From contig JAJDES010000362.1 of assembly GCA_029259675.1 (NCBI GenBank), positions 1 to 5,604 on the forward strand: a stretch of 5,604 nucleotides of DNA, given 5' to 3'. Position 1 is the first letter of the stretch; each line of letters opens with the position of its first letter. The translations under genes were made by a program, and so were the position numbers. The notes below the pieces were generated by a model, which was given only the letters and a program-made list of their open reading frames with translations, was not told where the DNA came from and did not search any database. This document shows positions 1 through 5,162 of the stretch, one piece after another. The stretch is from Planctomycetota bacterium. Lineage in GTDB: Bacteria; Planctomycetota; UBA1135; GCA-002686595.

Positions 1-1
1 G

Positions 2-61
2 CTGTCGGCTTGCCTCGGAAGCACCCATGGCCGCTGCATCCATCCAATCGATCGGAGTCAT
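2..61 (-). CDS. Possible start of a minus-strand gene running off the left edge (doubtful)
   Basis: An ATG on the minus strand (reverse complement of 59-61) opens a frame that stays open to the window edge. It gives 20 residues beginning MTPIDWMDAAAMGASEASRQ. It would lie 41 nt downstream of the methyltransferase stop, on the same strand. No Shine-Dalgarno sequence precedes it, and 20 codons are too few to recognise a family. It may equally be non-coding flank; a second in-frame ATG at 26-28 is an alternative start. Confidence 0.15.
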   Translation of the reverse strand, partial: MTPIDWMDAAAMGASEASRQ

Positions 62-75
62 GCTTGGATTCTACG

Positions 76-106
76 CTGAGCGGCGAAAGCTCAAGGCTTT
101 GCTCAG
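76..106 (-). terminator. Bulged hairpin at the 3' end of the first methyltransferase gene
   Basis: CTGAGC (76-81) pairs with GCTCAG (101-106), and AAAGC (86-90) pairs with GCTTT (96-100) around the loop TCAAG. This gives 11 base pairs interrupted by a one-sided GGCG bulge. The structure includes the stop codon of the minus-strand methyltransferase (103-105). No U-tract follows on the minus strand, so it is not a canonical intrinsic terminator. It could be an RNA 3'-end stabiliser or chance. Confidence 0.27.
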
Positions 107-729
107 GACATTCGCTTCGCCAAAACGCCCGCTCGACCGCCGCTCTCGCGCAAATCGCGCACATTCCAGCGTGAATCCGCCTGCATAAGCTTTTCCAATT
201 CGCCGACTTCCAAACGGTAGCGATCCGGCGGTTTGGGGCCCGGCCACTCGCGCGTGAAGGTGCGGAAGATCATGTGACCTCCGGGCCGCACGAGTTCGGG
301 CAAGCGCTCGAACAAGCTGCGGTCGAAGAAATCCACGGCTACGAGCAATTGAAATCCGGCCTGATCCGGAAAGGGCTCCTTCAATAGATCCAAGCTGTGC
401 GCCACGACCACGCGCCCGCGCGCAGCAGCTCGCTTCTCCAACACCCCAAGGCCCACCGGGGAAACATCCCAGGCCTGAACCCGCCAGCCGCGCTCGGCCA
501 GAAAAAGTGCGTGGCGGCCGGTACCGGAGGCCAAATCCAGGGCCGCGGGCGGCTGCTCGCCAGAGGAGGAGCCGGAAGGAGAGCCAGAGGGGGAAGCGGA
601 GCCGGAATCGGGCGCTCCAGGCTCGTCGATAAGGCCCAATGCGTGGACCACGAAGGGGTCGGGTGGGCTCTCGCGCTGCCCCAGGGGACCCTCGTATTTA
701 CTGTCCCAACGTTCTCGATCGCTCATCAT
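103..729 (-). CDS. Class I SAM-dependent methyltransferase, TehB-like
   Basis: Predicted cytoplasmic enzyme of 208 residues that transfers a methyl group from S-adenosylmethionine; the acceptor is unknown. The N-terminal RERWDSKY (5-12) and PPDPFV (22-27) resemble small TehB/thiopurine-type methyltransferases. The SAM-binding motif I is ALDLASGTGRHALFLAERG (63-81). The acidic residue at the end of strand 2 is D88 (WDVS), and D114 is probably the adenine-contacting acidic residue. FQLLVAVDFFDR (126-137) is the strand-4 region, and LVRPGGHMIFRTFT (146-159) is the strand-5 region typical of the fold. Residues 37-62 are a Ser/Gly/Pro-rich low-complexity insert just before motif I. The start could also be the second ATG (724-726), giving MSDRER; no clear ribosome binding site separates the two. 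It is divergent from the next gene. The methyltransferase fold is clear. A role in tellurite resistance is not supported by sequence alone. Confidence 0.86.
   Translation of the reverse strand: MMSDRERWDSKYEGPLGQRESPPDPFVVHALGLIDEPGAPDSGSASPSGSPSGSSSGEQPPAALDLASGTGRHALFLAERGWRVQAWDVSPVGLGVLEKRAAARGRVVVAHSLDLLKEPFPDQAGFQLLVAVDFFDRSLFERLPELVRPGGHMIFRTFTREWPGPKPPDRYRLEVGELEKLMQADSRWNVRDLRESGGRAGVLAKRMS
544..621 (-). repeat. Low-complexity Ser/Gly/Pro-encoding tract inside the methyltransferase gene
   Basis: This purine-rich tract on the plus strand encodes methyltransferase residues 37-62, mostly Ser, Gly, Pro and Ala. It includes a perfect 10-bp direct repeat, GGAGCCGGAA, at 568-577 and 598-607 (30 nt, or ten codons, apart), with a degenerate copy between them (GAGCCAGA at 581-588). 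The period is a multiple of three, so slippage would keep the reading frame. It probably forms a flexible loop before the SAM-binding core. Confidence 0.6.
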
Positions 730-761
730 GGGGCGACAAAGTTACCCTTCGCTGACCTCTA

Positions 762-771
762 TTGCGCGCAA
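762..771. promoter_or_regulatory. Perfect palindrome in the divergent intergenic region
   Basis: TTGCGCGCAA is its own reverse complement and lies near the middle of the gap between two divergently transcribed methyltransferase genes. A 6-bp palindrome, GTGCAC (775-780), follows. The position suits an operator or a shared regulatory site. A 10-bp palindrome in GC-rich DNA can also arise by chance. I could not identify convincing -35/-10 boxes on either strand here. Confidence 0.25.
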
Positions 772-814
772 CAAGTGCACAGCTCCTAGAGTTCCCTTAC
801 AGAATCGCGATCCC

Positions 815-1495
815 GTGCAGCCCTCACCCCCTGAGCCCCCCCATTTGAGGTTGGGGTCCTGGTCCAAACCGCAGTCGGGCCGCCACTACCGGAGCGGGCG
901 TTGGAGGAGTTTGCGACGGGAGCAACGCGACCCGGAACTCCTGAGGGCGCTGCTTGCCAAACATTCAGGCGTGGGCAGCGTGCTGGATGTGCCCTGCGGC
1001 AGCGGGCGGCTGCGTGGAGTTCTGCAAGCCGCTTCTCCCCGATACGTCGGCGTGGATTATTCCGAGGCCATGTTGCAAGCCTCGCGCGCCGCTGGATCGG
1101 ACCCGGCACCCGTTGATCGCAGCGCATGGATTCGAGCGGACATCGCCGCCCTGCCCTTCGGCGACCGCAGTTTCGACGCGGTCGTCGTTTGTCGCCTACT
1201 GCATCACTTCGGTAGCACAGCCCAACTCGAAGCGGCGCTGCGTGAATGCGCGCGCGTGGCTCGAAAGCTTGTGATCGCTTCCTTTTGGGATCGCTCGTCC
1301 ATACCCGCCCAGCGCAAGTTGCTGCGCTGTAAACTGGGGCTTGCGAATTCCGACACTCGAGTGGCGCGCTCACGGGATCAAATTCAAAACGCGCTCAGCG
1401 CGGCAAACCTGCGCGCGATTGAATTCCAAGCGAGGCCGCGCTTCCTTTCCCAGCAGACCTTTTTTGTGGCCGAGCATTCCAGTTCGAATCCGTGA
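815..1495 (+). CDS. Class I SAM-dependent methyltransferase (Methyltransf_11-like, DVPCGSGR type)
   Basis: Predicted cytoplasmic methyltransferase of about 226 residues from the chosen GTG start. SAM motif I is VLDVPCGSGRL (56-66), followed by VGVDYSEAML (78-87), whose Asp should bind the ribose hydroxyls. Next come IRADIAALPFGDRSFD (106-121) and the strand-4 motif AVVVCRLLHHF (122-132), typical of the UbiE/Methyltransf_11 group. The frame is open back to an ATG at 728, but that start would overlap the start of the divergent gene. The residues before about 815 also look non-coding, while HYRSGRWRSLRREQRDPELL (24-43) looks like genuine family N-terminus. TTG codons at 845 and 851 are further candidates. 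No good Shine-Dalgarno sequence decides the start. Its TGA stop overlaps the GTG start of the downstream kinase, so the two are probably co-translated and act in the same pathway. The substrate is unknown; small molecule, lipid or glycan are all possible. Confidence 0.85.
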   Translation: MQPSPPEPPHLRLGSWSKPQSGRHYRSGRWRSLRREQRDPELLRALLAKHSGVGSVLDVPCGSGRLRGVLQAASPRYVGVDYSEAMLQASRAAGSDPAPVDRSAWIRADIAALPFGDRSFDAVVVCRLLHHFGSTAQLEAALRECARVARKLVIASFWDRSSIPAQRKLLRCKLGLANSDTRVARSRDQIQNALSAANLRAIEFQARPRFLSQQTFFVAEHSSSNP

Positions 1496-2295
1496 AAGGC
1501 CGACTCACACTGATCGGTCCCTGGAGCGAAGACGAAGGTGTGCGCGATTGGGTGGCGCAACTCGCCACTAACGCCGAGCCGGAGGCGCGCAAGTTTCAAC
1601 GCCATGGGCAAACCGTTTACCTGAAAGCTTCCGCCCTCGCAATGCGCCCCGCCATACGGCACGCACTGCGCAAACTCCTCCTGCGGCGCCCGATTCCGCG
1701 CCTGGCGGAGCTTCACAATCTCAATTGGTTGCGGGATCACGATTTCGATTGCCCGCGCCCCTTGCTGGCCGCCTCACACGTGCGCGCCGGGCTTCCCGTT
1801 TTCCAATTGCTCGCGACGGAATGGCTCTCCGATCATTTGACCTTGGATGAAATCCGTCGGCGGTCGAATCCGCAAGCCGCGCGCATTGGTAGCCGGTTGT
1901 TTGAATTGTTGGGTGAACAGGTCGGGCGCATGCACCAGCTTGGATTCGTGCATCGCGATCTTTTCGCGCGCAACATCCTCGTGCCAAAAGCGGGCGATCC
2001 ACGGGTTCAGTTTATCGACGCCTGGCGCGGCGGCGCACGGCGACAAAGCCGCGGACCCGCCTACGACCTGGGCTGCCTATTCCTCGACACCGCAGATTGG
2101 CTTGCGCGGGAAGAACAGGACGCGTTCTTGCAAGCCTATCGCCGCACGCGCGGATCCGGGTTTGCGGACACGCACAGCAGGGCGTGGCGACGATTGCTTG
2201 AGCGTGCTGCGGCGGAGCGCCGGCGCCTGCACTCAAAGTTGGCGGCCAATTCCCAATACAATCGCGCTTGGACCGAATGGAATCCCGGCAGCTAG
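1492..2295 (+). CDS. WaaP/InaA-like kinase (lipopolysaccharide kinase family)
   Basis: Predicted kinase of 267 residues, close to the usual length of WaaP/Kdo-kinase proteins, which phosphorylate sugars of the LPS inner core at the cytoplasmic face of the inner membrane. Visible parts of the protein-kinase-like fold are: VYLKAS (42-47), with K45 as the ATP-anchoring lysine; E73 in LAELHNLNWL as the likely helix-C glutamate; ATEWLSDHLTL (108-118) as the hinge; GRMHQLGFVHRDLFARNIL (145-163) as the catalytic loop with D156 and N161; and FIDAWRG (174-180), where D176 is the metal-binding Asp that replaces DFG. All key catalytic residues are present, so it should be active. The start is a GTG overlapping the upstream methyltransferase stop (GTGA), with no strong ribosome binding site, which suggests translational coupling. 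The tail is Arg-rich (residues 230-241). The family is clear. Whether the true substrate is an LPS sugar, another envelope glycan or a small molecule is inference. Confidence 0.85.
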   Translation: MKGRLTLIGPWSEDEGVRDWVAQLATNAEPEARKFQRHGQTVYLKASALAMRPAIRHALRKLLLRRPIPRLAELHNLNWLRDHDFDCPRPLLAASHVRAGLPVFQLLATEWLSDHLTLDEIRRRSNPQAARIGSRLFELLGEQVGRMHQLGFVHRDLFARNILVPKAGDPRVQFIDAWRGGARRQSRGPAYDLGCLFLDTADWLAREEQDAFLQAYRRTRGSGFADTHSRAWRRLLERAAAERRRLHSKLAANSQYNRAWTEWNPGS

Positions 2296-2316
2296 GCGAC
2301 GAAAGCGCTCCCAAGC

Positions 2317-2334
2317 TCAGGCCCGCGGCCCTGA
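2317..2334. promoter_or_regulatory. 18-bp near-perfect palindrome downstream of the kinase gene
   Basis: TCAGGCCCGCGGCCCTGA matches its reverse complement at 16 of 18 positions. It begins 22 nt after the kinase stop codon and about 105 nt before the sigma-fusion ATG. In RNA it could form a 5-bp stem (TCAGG/CCTGA) with an 8-nt loop. No T-run follows, so a canonical terminator is unlikely. An operator for the next gene or a weak 3'-end hairpin are both possible. Confidence 0.28.
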
Positions 2335-2369
2335 CTGAAACTGGGAATGTGGGCACAAAGGGCGAAATG

Positions 2370-2400
2370 AGGAGGTCCGAAACAATTCGGCAATCTCTTG
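2370..2400 (+). promoter_or_regulatory. Strong Shine-Dalgarno with an adjacent hairpin, upstream of the sigma-fusion gene
   Basis: AGGAGGT (2370-2376) is a near-ideal Shine-Dalgarno sequence but has no start codon at normal distance. It is followed directly by a 5-bp hairpin, CCGAA-ACAA-TTCGG (2377-2390), and then 7 nt to an in-frame TTG (2398-2400). If the hairpin folds, the effective spacing to the TTG becomes about 7-8 nt. This would support a TTG start giving an 892-residue sigma-fusion protein. The linear distance (21 nt) is too long for normal initiation, so the site may instead be fortuitous. Confidence 0.35.
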
Positions 2401-2439
2401 AGCACGATCCGCGCCGCGCGGCATTCCCCTCCGCGAGCC

Positions 2440-5076
2440 ATGACAAGCCCCACATCGAAAACCACCCTTGAGCACCTGTTGCAGCAGGCGAGTTGGATTC
2501 GAGGACTCGCGGGGCGCCTCGTCAATGATCCCAATACGGCGGAAGACCTGAGCCAGGAAACCTGGCTGAGGGCCTTGAGTACCAGCCCTCAGCTGGGCCA
2601 AAGTCCTCGCCCATGGTTGGCCACTGTGATGCGCAACAGCCTGCGACAACGCAGTCGAAGTGAAGGTCGCCGGCGGAGGCGAGAAGAACAACACTCGCCG
2701 GCCGAGGCCGCACCCGCCCAGGACGAATTGATCGAGCGCGTTGAGATTCAGCGCACGGTTTCCGAAGCCGTGCTCGAATTGAGGGAGCCCTATCGCAGCG
2801 CAATCCTCTTGCGCTACTTCGAAGGTCTGCTTCCGCGTCAAATCGCCACACGCAACGGGATCGCCATATCGACGGTGAATACGCAACTGTCCCGAGCTAT
2901 CGATCAATTGCGGTGCAAACTCGATGCTCGTCACAATCGCCAGTCATGGCTCCTTGCGTTGCTTCCACTTGTGGAAACCAAACCCGTGCATTCGATGCCG
3001 ACCCTCGGAGCCGCTCTCATGAAACTAAAAATCACTGTCTTCCTGGTAGCTGTTTGCGTTGGCGGATGGATCGCACTTGCGCCCACCACGCCGTCACCCG
3101 AGGAAGAAATCGTCCCCACGGCCATGGGCACCTCAACGACAAGCATGCACGTAGCTTCGTCACCAGCCCAACCCCTAGCAAGTCCTCCCTACGGTGCTAC
3201 CCGCGTCCAAGCGCCTGCAATCGCGAAGTCGAGCGAATCGCGTTTGAAGCCCGATGTAGCGGCTGCCATCTCGAGCCCTGTAGTACTTCAGGGCAAAGTT
3301 ATCGACGTTAACGGACTGCCCGTGCCAAATGTCGAAGTTGTGCGTGACAAGCGCGCCGCCTTGCCCCGAAGTTTTGAAGCTGACAAAAAAGTTGCGGCAG
3401 CGCTTCAGGGCACATGGAAGATGGTTAGAACCGATGGCGCCGGTCATTTCGAGATCCACATAACCGATCTGGATTTGCCGATCCAATTGGAAGTTCGCGA
3501 CGACTACTACGCAACGGTTCTCTCCACTCACATTCAGGGCGGGACAGATTCGAGCGAATTGACCCTAGTGGTTGCACCGGGCGTTGTACTCGAAGGTCGC
3601 ACCGTAAATGAATTCGGAACTCCGCTACAGGGCGTGAGTCTTAGCGCGAGCTTGGGCGATGAATTCCGAGTGCGCCTACTCATGGTGCTCGACTCCTCGC
3701 CCAGTGTTCAATTCGACACAACAAGCGACGCCGATGGTCGCTTTCGCATGCTGGGTGTACCTGCCGTGAAGGGTTTGGTTTTGAATGCATCCCTGGATGG
3801 CTACCGCGATTGCAAATTGTCCGATCCAACCTTAGGCAATCACCCAAGAACCTTGGTTTTGCCCTCAACCGATTCCCTGGCCAACGTCTTGCGCGGACGC
3901 GTCACCACCGCCGCTGGGGTCGCGGTTGAGGGTGCGCACGTAGCGCTCAAGTTCGACACAACTCGGACCCAGGACGACGGTCTATTTGCGCTTCAAATGG
4001 ACAGCGAATCGGGACAAAATCGGTCCGTGTTCCGACTGGGGCTGGATGAACTGGATTCGCTGGTAGCCACTGCGCGCGGGCATCTGCCGGGCCTTTTTAA
4101 GGCTGAACGCGACGGCGACGGAAATGTTCAGTGGCCGAGCTTCATCGAATTGACGCTTGGGGGCGAACCGCAGCAACTGTCCGGTCGCGTACTCGATTCA
4201 AACGGTGAACCGCGGTCTGGAATTCAAGTTTGGATCGGAGATCCGACGCTGTTCGGAATGATCGATGGAGAAACCAGCTTTTCCGAAAACCTGCAATCTC
4301 GGAAGGACATGGGACCGAACAGCATATGGCAATACGTTCGTACCGACGAACGCGGATCGTTCGCAATCGACGGCCTTGCCGAACGAGCGTACCGACTTGA
4401 GGCCATGGATCCGGTGACTCTTTTGCGTGTACAAAGCGATCCGATTCAAGCGGGCGAAAAAAACGTCGAGTTAATTTTGCCGACTGCCGACGTCTTCCCC
4501 AGTCTGCGCGGCAAAGTCGTGGACTCACATGGTCGCGGCGTACCCGACGTTCAGATCGAAGTCTCCTGCGACGCTTTGCGCGTGACCTATCGCGAGGGAT
4601 CGTTCGCCTCACGCCACGCCACCGCGAGCGCGGGCGCCGCACGAAGCCAAGCGGACGGAACTTTTGAATTGAGAAATGTCCCCCTGCGCTTGGCTTACTT
4701 GACTTTGAAAGGATCCGGCATCATTCCGCTCTCCTATGGTCGCGACCTGGGGCTAAAAAATCTGATTCAGGGCAAACCAACGAAGCTCAAAATCCTCGTG
4801 GAGCGACGCTGCCATATACAAGTCGAACTCGCCGACCCGACCGAAGCCACCTCCATCGCCATTCTAGATGAGCACGGAGAGAGGCTCATCATCCATTGGA
4901 TTCAGGGTGGTCATCAAACCGTCTCCATGCGCCAATTTTCATTGCAAAACGGGCGCACGGGTGCTCTGGCCGTTTCCGATGCGGGAAGAACCCTTGTGCT
5001 TTACATGGGAACTAACGAGGTCCGTCGCGTGCCGATCGAGTTGATTGCGGGTGAGTTGGTTCTGCTCCAACCGTAG
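2440..5076 (+). CDS. Membrane-anchored ECF-type sigma factor fused to five carboxypeptidase-regulatory-like domains
   Basis: Predicted transcription factor with its own membrane anchor (878 residues from ATG 2440). Sigma region 2 covers about 12-80, with the core-binding helix AEDLSQETWLRAL (34-46) and PWLATVMRNSLRQRSR (58-73). Sigma region 4 covers about 107-162, with LREPYRSAILLRYFEGL and the helix-turn-helix LPRQIATRNGIAISTV. A membrane segment follows at about 195-213, preceded by MKLK and followed by acidic residues, which predicts N-in/C-out. A Pro/Ser/Thr/Ala-rich linker (214-280) leads to five beta-sandwich repeats starting near 282, 383, 483, 578 and 687, and a C-terminal region (784-878). 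No catalytic domain is seen. No separate anti-sigma gene is adjacent, so the tether may hold the sigma domain inactive until release or conformational change (inference). The ATG start leaves a normal-length N-terminus; an upstream TTG at 2398 would add 14 residues. Its stop converges with the next gene. The domain architecture is clear, but the signal sensed and the target genes are unknown. Confidence 0.88.
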   Translation: MTSPTSKTTLEHLLQQASWIRGLAGRLVNDPNTAEDLSQETWLRALSTSPQLGQSPRPWLATVMRNSLRQRSRSEGRRRRREEQHSPAEAAPAQDELIERVEIQRTVSEAVLELREPYRSAILLRYFEGLLPRQIATRNGIAISTVNTQLSRAIDQLRCKLDARHNRQSWLLALLPLVETKPVHSMPTLGAALMKLKITVFLVAVCVGGWIALAPTTPSPEEEIVPTAMGTSTTSMHVASSPAQPLASPPYGATRVQAPAIAKSSESRLKPDVAAAISSPVVLQGKVIDVNGLPVPNVEVVRDKRAALPRSFEADKKVAAALQGTWKMVRTDGAGHFEIHITDLDLPIQLEVRDDYYATVLSTHIQGGTDSSELTLVVAPGVVLEGRTVNEFGTPLQGVSLSASLGDEFRVRLLMVLDSSPSVQFDTTSDADGRFRMLGVPAVKGLVLNASLDGYRDCKLSDPTLGNHPRTLVLPSTDSLANVLRGRVTTAAGVAVEGAHVALKFDTTRTQDDGLFALQMDSESGQNRSVFRLGLDELDSLVATARGHLPGLFKAERDGDGNVQWPSFIELTLGGEPQQLSGRVLDSNGEPRSGIQVWIGDPTLFGMIDGETSFSENLQSRKDMGPNSIWQYVRTDERGSFAIDGLAERAYRLEAMDPVTLLRVQSDPIQAGEKNVELILPTADVFPSLRGKVVDSHGRGVPDVQIEVSCDALRVTYREGSFASRHATASAGAARSQADGTFELRNVPLRLAYLTLKGSGIIPLSYGRDLGLKNLIQGKPTKLKILVERRCHIQVELADPTEATSIAILDEHGERLIIHWIQGGHQTVSMRQFSLQNGRTGALAVSDAGRTLVLYMGTNEVRRVPIELIAGELVLLQP
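3007..3021 (+). promoter_or_regulatory. Possible internal translation start inside the sigma fusion
   Basis: GGAG (3007-3010) lies 8 nt upstream of an in-frame ATG (3019-3021), an ideal spacing. The ATG codes Met194 of the fusion and begins MKLKITVFLVAV, which looks like a Sec signal peptide or signal anchor (two lysines followed by a hydrophobic core). Initiation here would give a 685-residue exported repeat protein without the sigma domain. This is inferred from sequence only. The Met could simply be an internal residue before the membrane helix. Confidence 0.35.
3022..3078 (+). other. Predicted transmembrane segment of the sigma fusion
   Basis: Encodes KLKITVFLVAVCVGGWIAL, one hydrophobic stretch between the cytoplasmic sigma domains and the repeat region. 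Positive residues on the N-terminal side and a Pro/Glu-rich stretch after it predict that the sigma part faces the cytoplasm and the repeats face the periplasm or an equivalent outer compartment. Confidence 0.75.
3283..4767 (+). repeat. Five tandem carboxypeptidase-regulatory-like (Ig-like beta-sandwich) protein repeats
   Basis: Five units of about 95-110 residues share two signatures. The first is an opening strand and turn of the form L-x-G-[KR]-V-x-D-x-x-G-x-P-V: LQGKVIDVNGLPVP, LEGRTVNEFGTPLQ, LRGRVTTAAGVAVE, LSGRVLDSNGEPRS and LRGKVVDSHGRGVP. The second is a later turn of the form T-x-[DA]-x-G-x-F: RTDGAGHFEI, TSDADGRFRM, RTQDDGLFAL, RTDERGSFAI and RSQADGTFEL. The repeats are well diverged in DNA, so they are old duplications or domain accretion rather than recent copies. 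In other proteins such domains are structural or ligand-binding beta-sandwiches, not catalytic. Confidence 0.8.
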
Positions 5077-5125
5077 CAGCGCGCCAACGCTCCGCCGCCC
5101 TGCGCAACCTGTCAAGAATCACCGT

Positions 5126-5158
5126 TGGCAGCGGCCCCTCGCCCGGGCGCTACTGCCA
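5126..5158. terminator. GC-rich hairpin between convergent genes, possible bidirectional terminator
   Basis: TGGCAG (5126-5131) pairs with CTGCCA (5153-5158), and GCCC (5134-5137) pairs with GGGC (5145-5148), separated by a small internal loop. The element sits in the 86-bp gap between the sigma fusion and the convergent membrane-protein gene, where a shared terminator would be expected. It also contains the perfect palindrome CGCCCGGGCG (5140-5149). No U-tract follows on either strand, so Rho-independent activity is uncertain. Confidence 0.4.
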
Positions 5159-5162
5159 GACG

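Noticed and set aside
787..792. TAGAGT as a possible -10 box for the second methyltransferase
   Set aside because: It matches the consensus weakly and has no acceptable -35 box at normal spacing (TTGCGC at 762 is 19 bp away and poor).
728..814. N-terminal extension of the second methyltransferase from ATG 728
   Set aside because: The ATG overlaps the start codons of the divergent gene, has no ribosome binding site, and the 29 extra residues look like translated intergenic DNA with no family-like features.
786..1373. 195-codon minus-strand frame opposite the second methyltransferase
   Set aside because: The translation is Arg/Ala/Cys-rich in the way typical of antisense frames in GC-rich DNA, while the plus strand holds unmistakable methyltransferase motifs.
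2413..2422. GCCGCGCGGC palindrome 17 nt before ATG 2440
   Set aside because: A pure G/C 10-bp palindrome is expected by chance in such DNA and has no other support as an operator.
2268..2471. 67-codon plus-strand frame bridging the kinase end and the sigma-fusion start (also from ATG 2367)
   Set aside because: It overlaps both neighbours in another frame, the ATG at 2367 has no upstream Shine-Dalgarno (the AGGAGGT lies after it), and the peptide shows no domain or signal.
2317..2934. 205-codon minus-strand frame opposite the sigma domain
   Set aside because: It is a shadow of the clear sigma region 2/4 coding sequence, and its translation has no recognisable fold.
4142..4642. 166-codon minus-strand frame opposite repeats 4 and 5
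   Set aside because: Arg-rich shadow translation; the plus strand is continuous with repeat-domain signatures.
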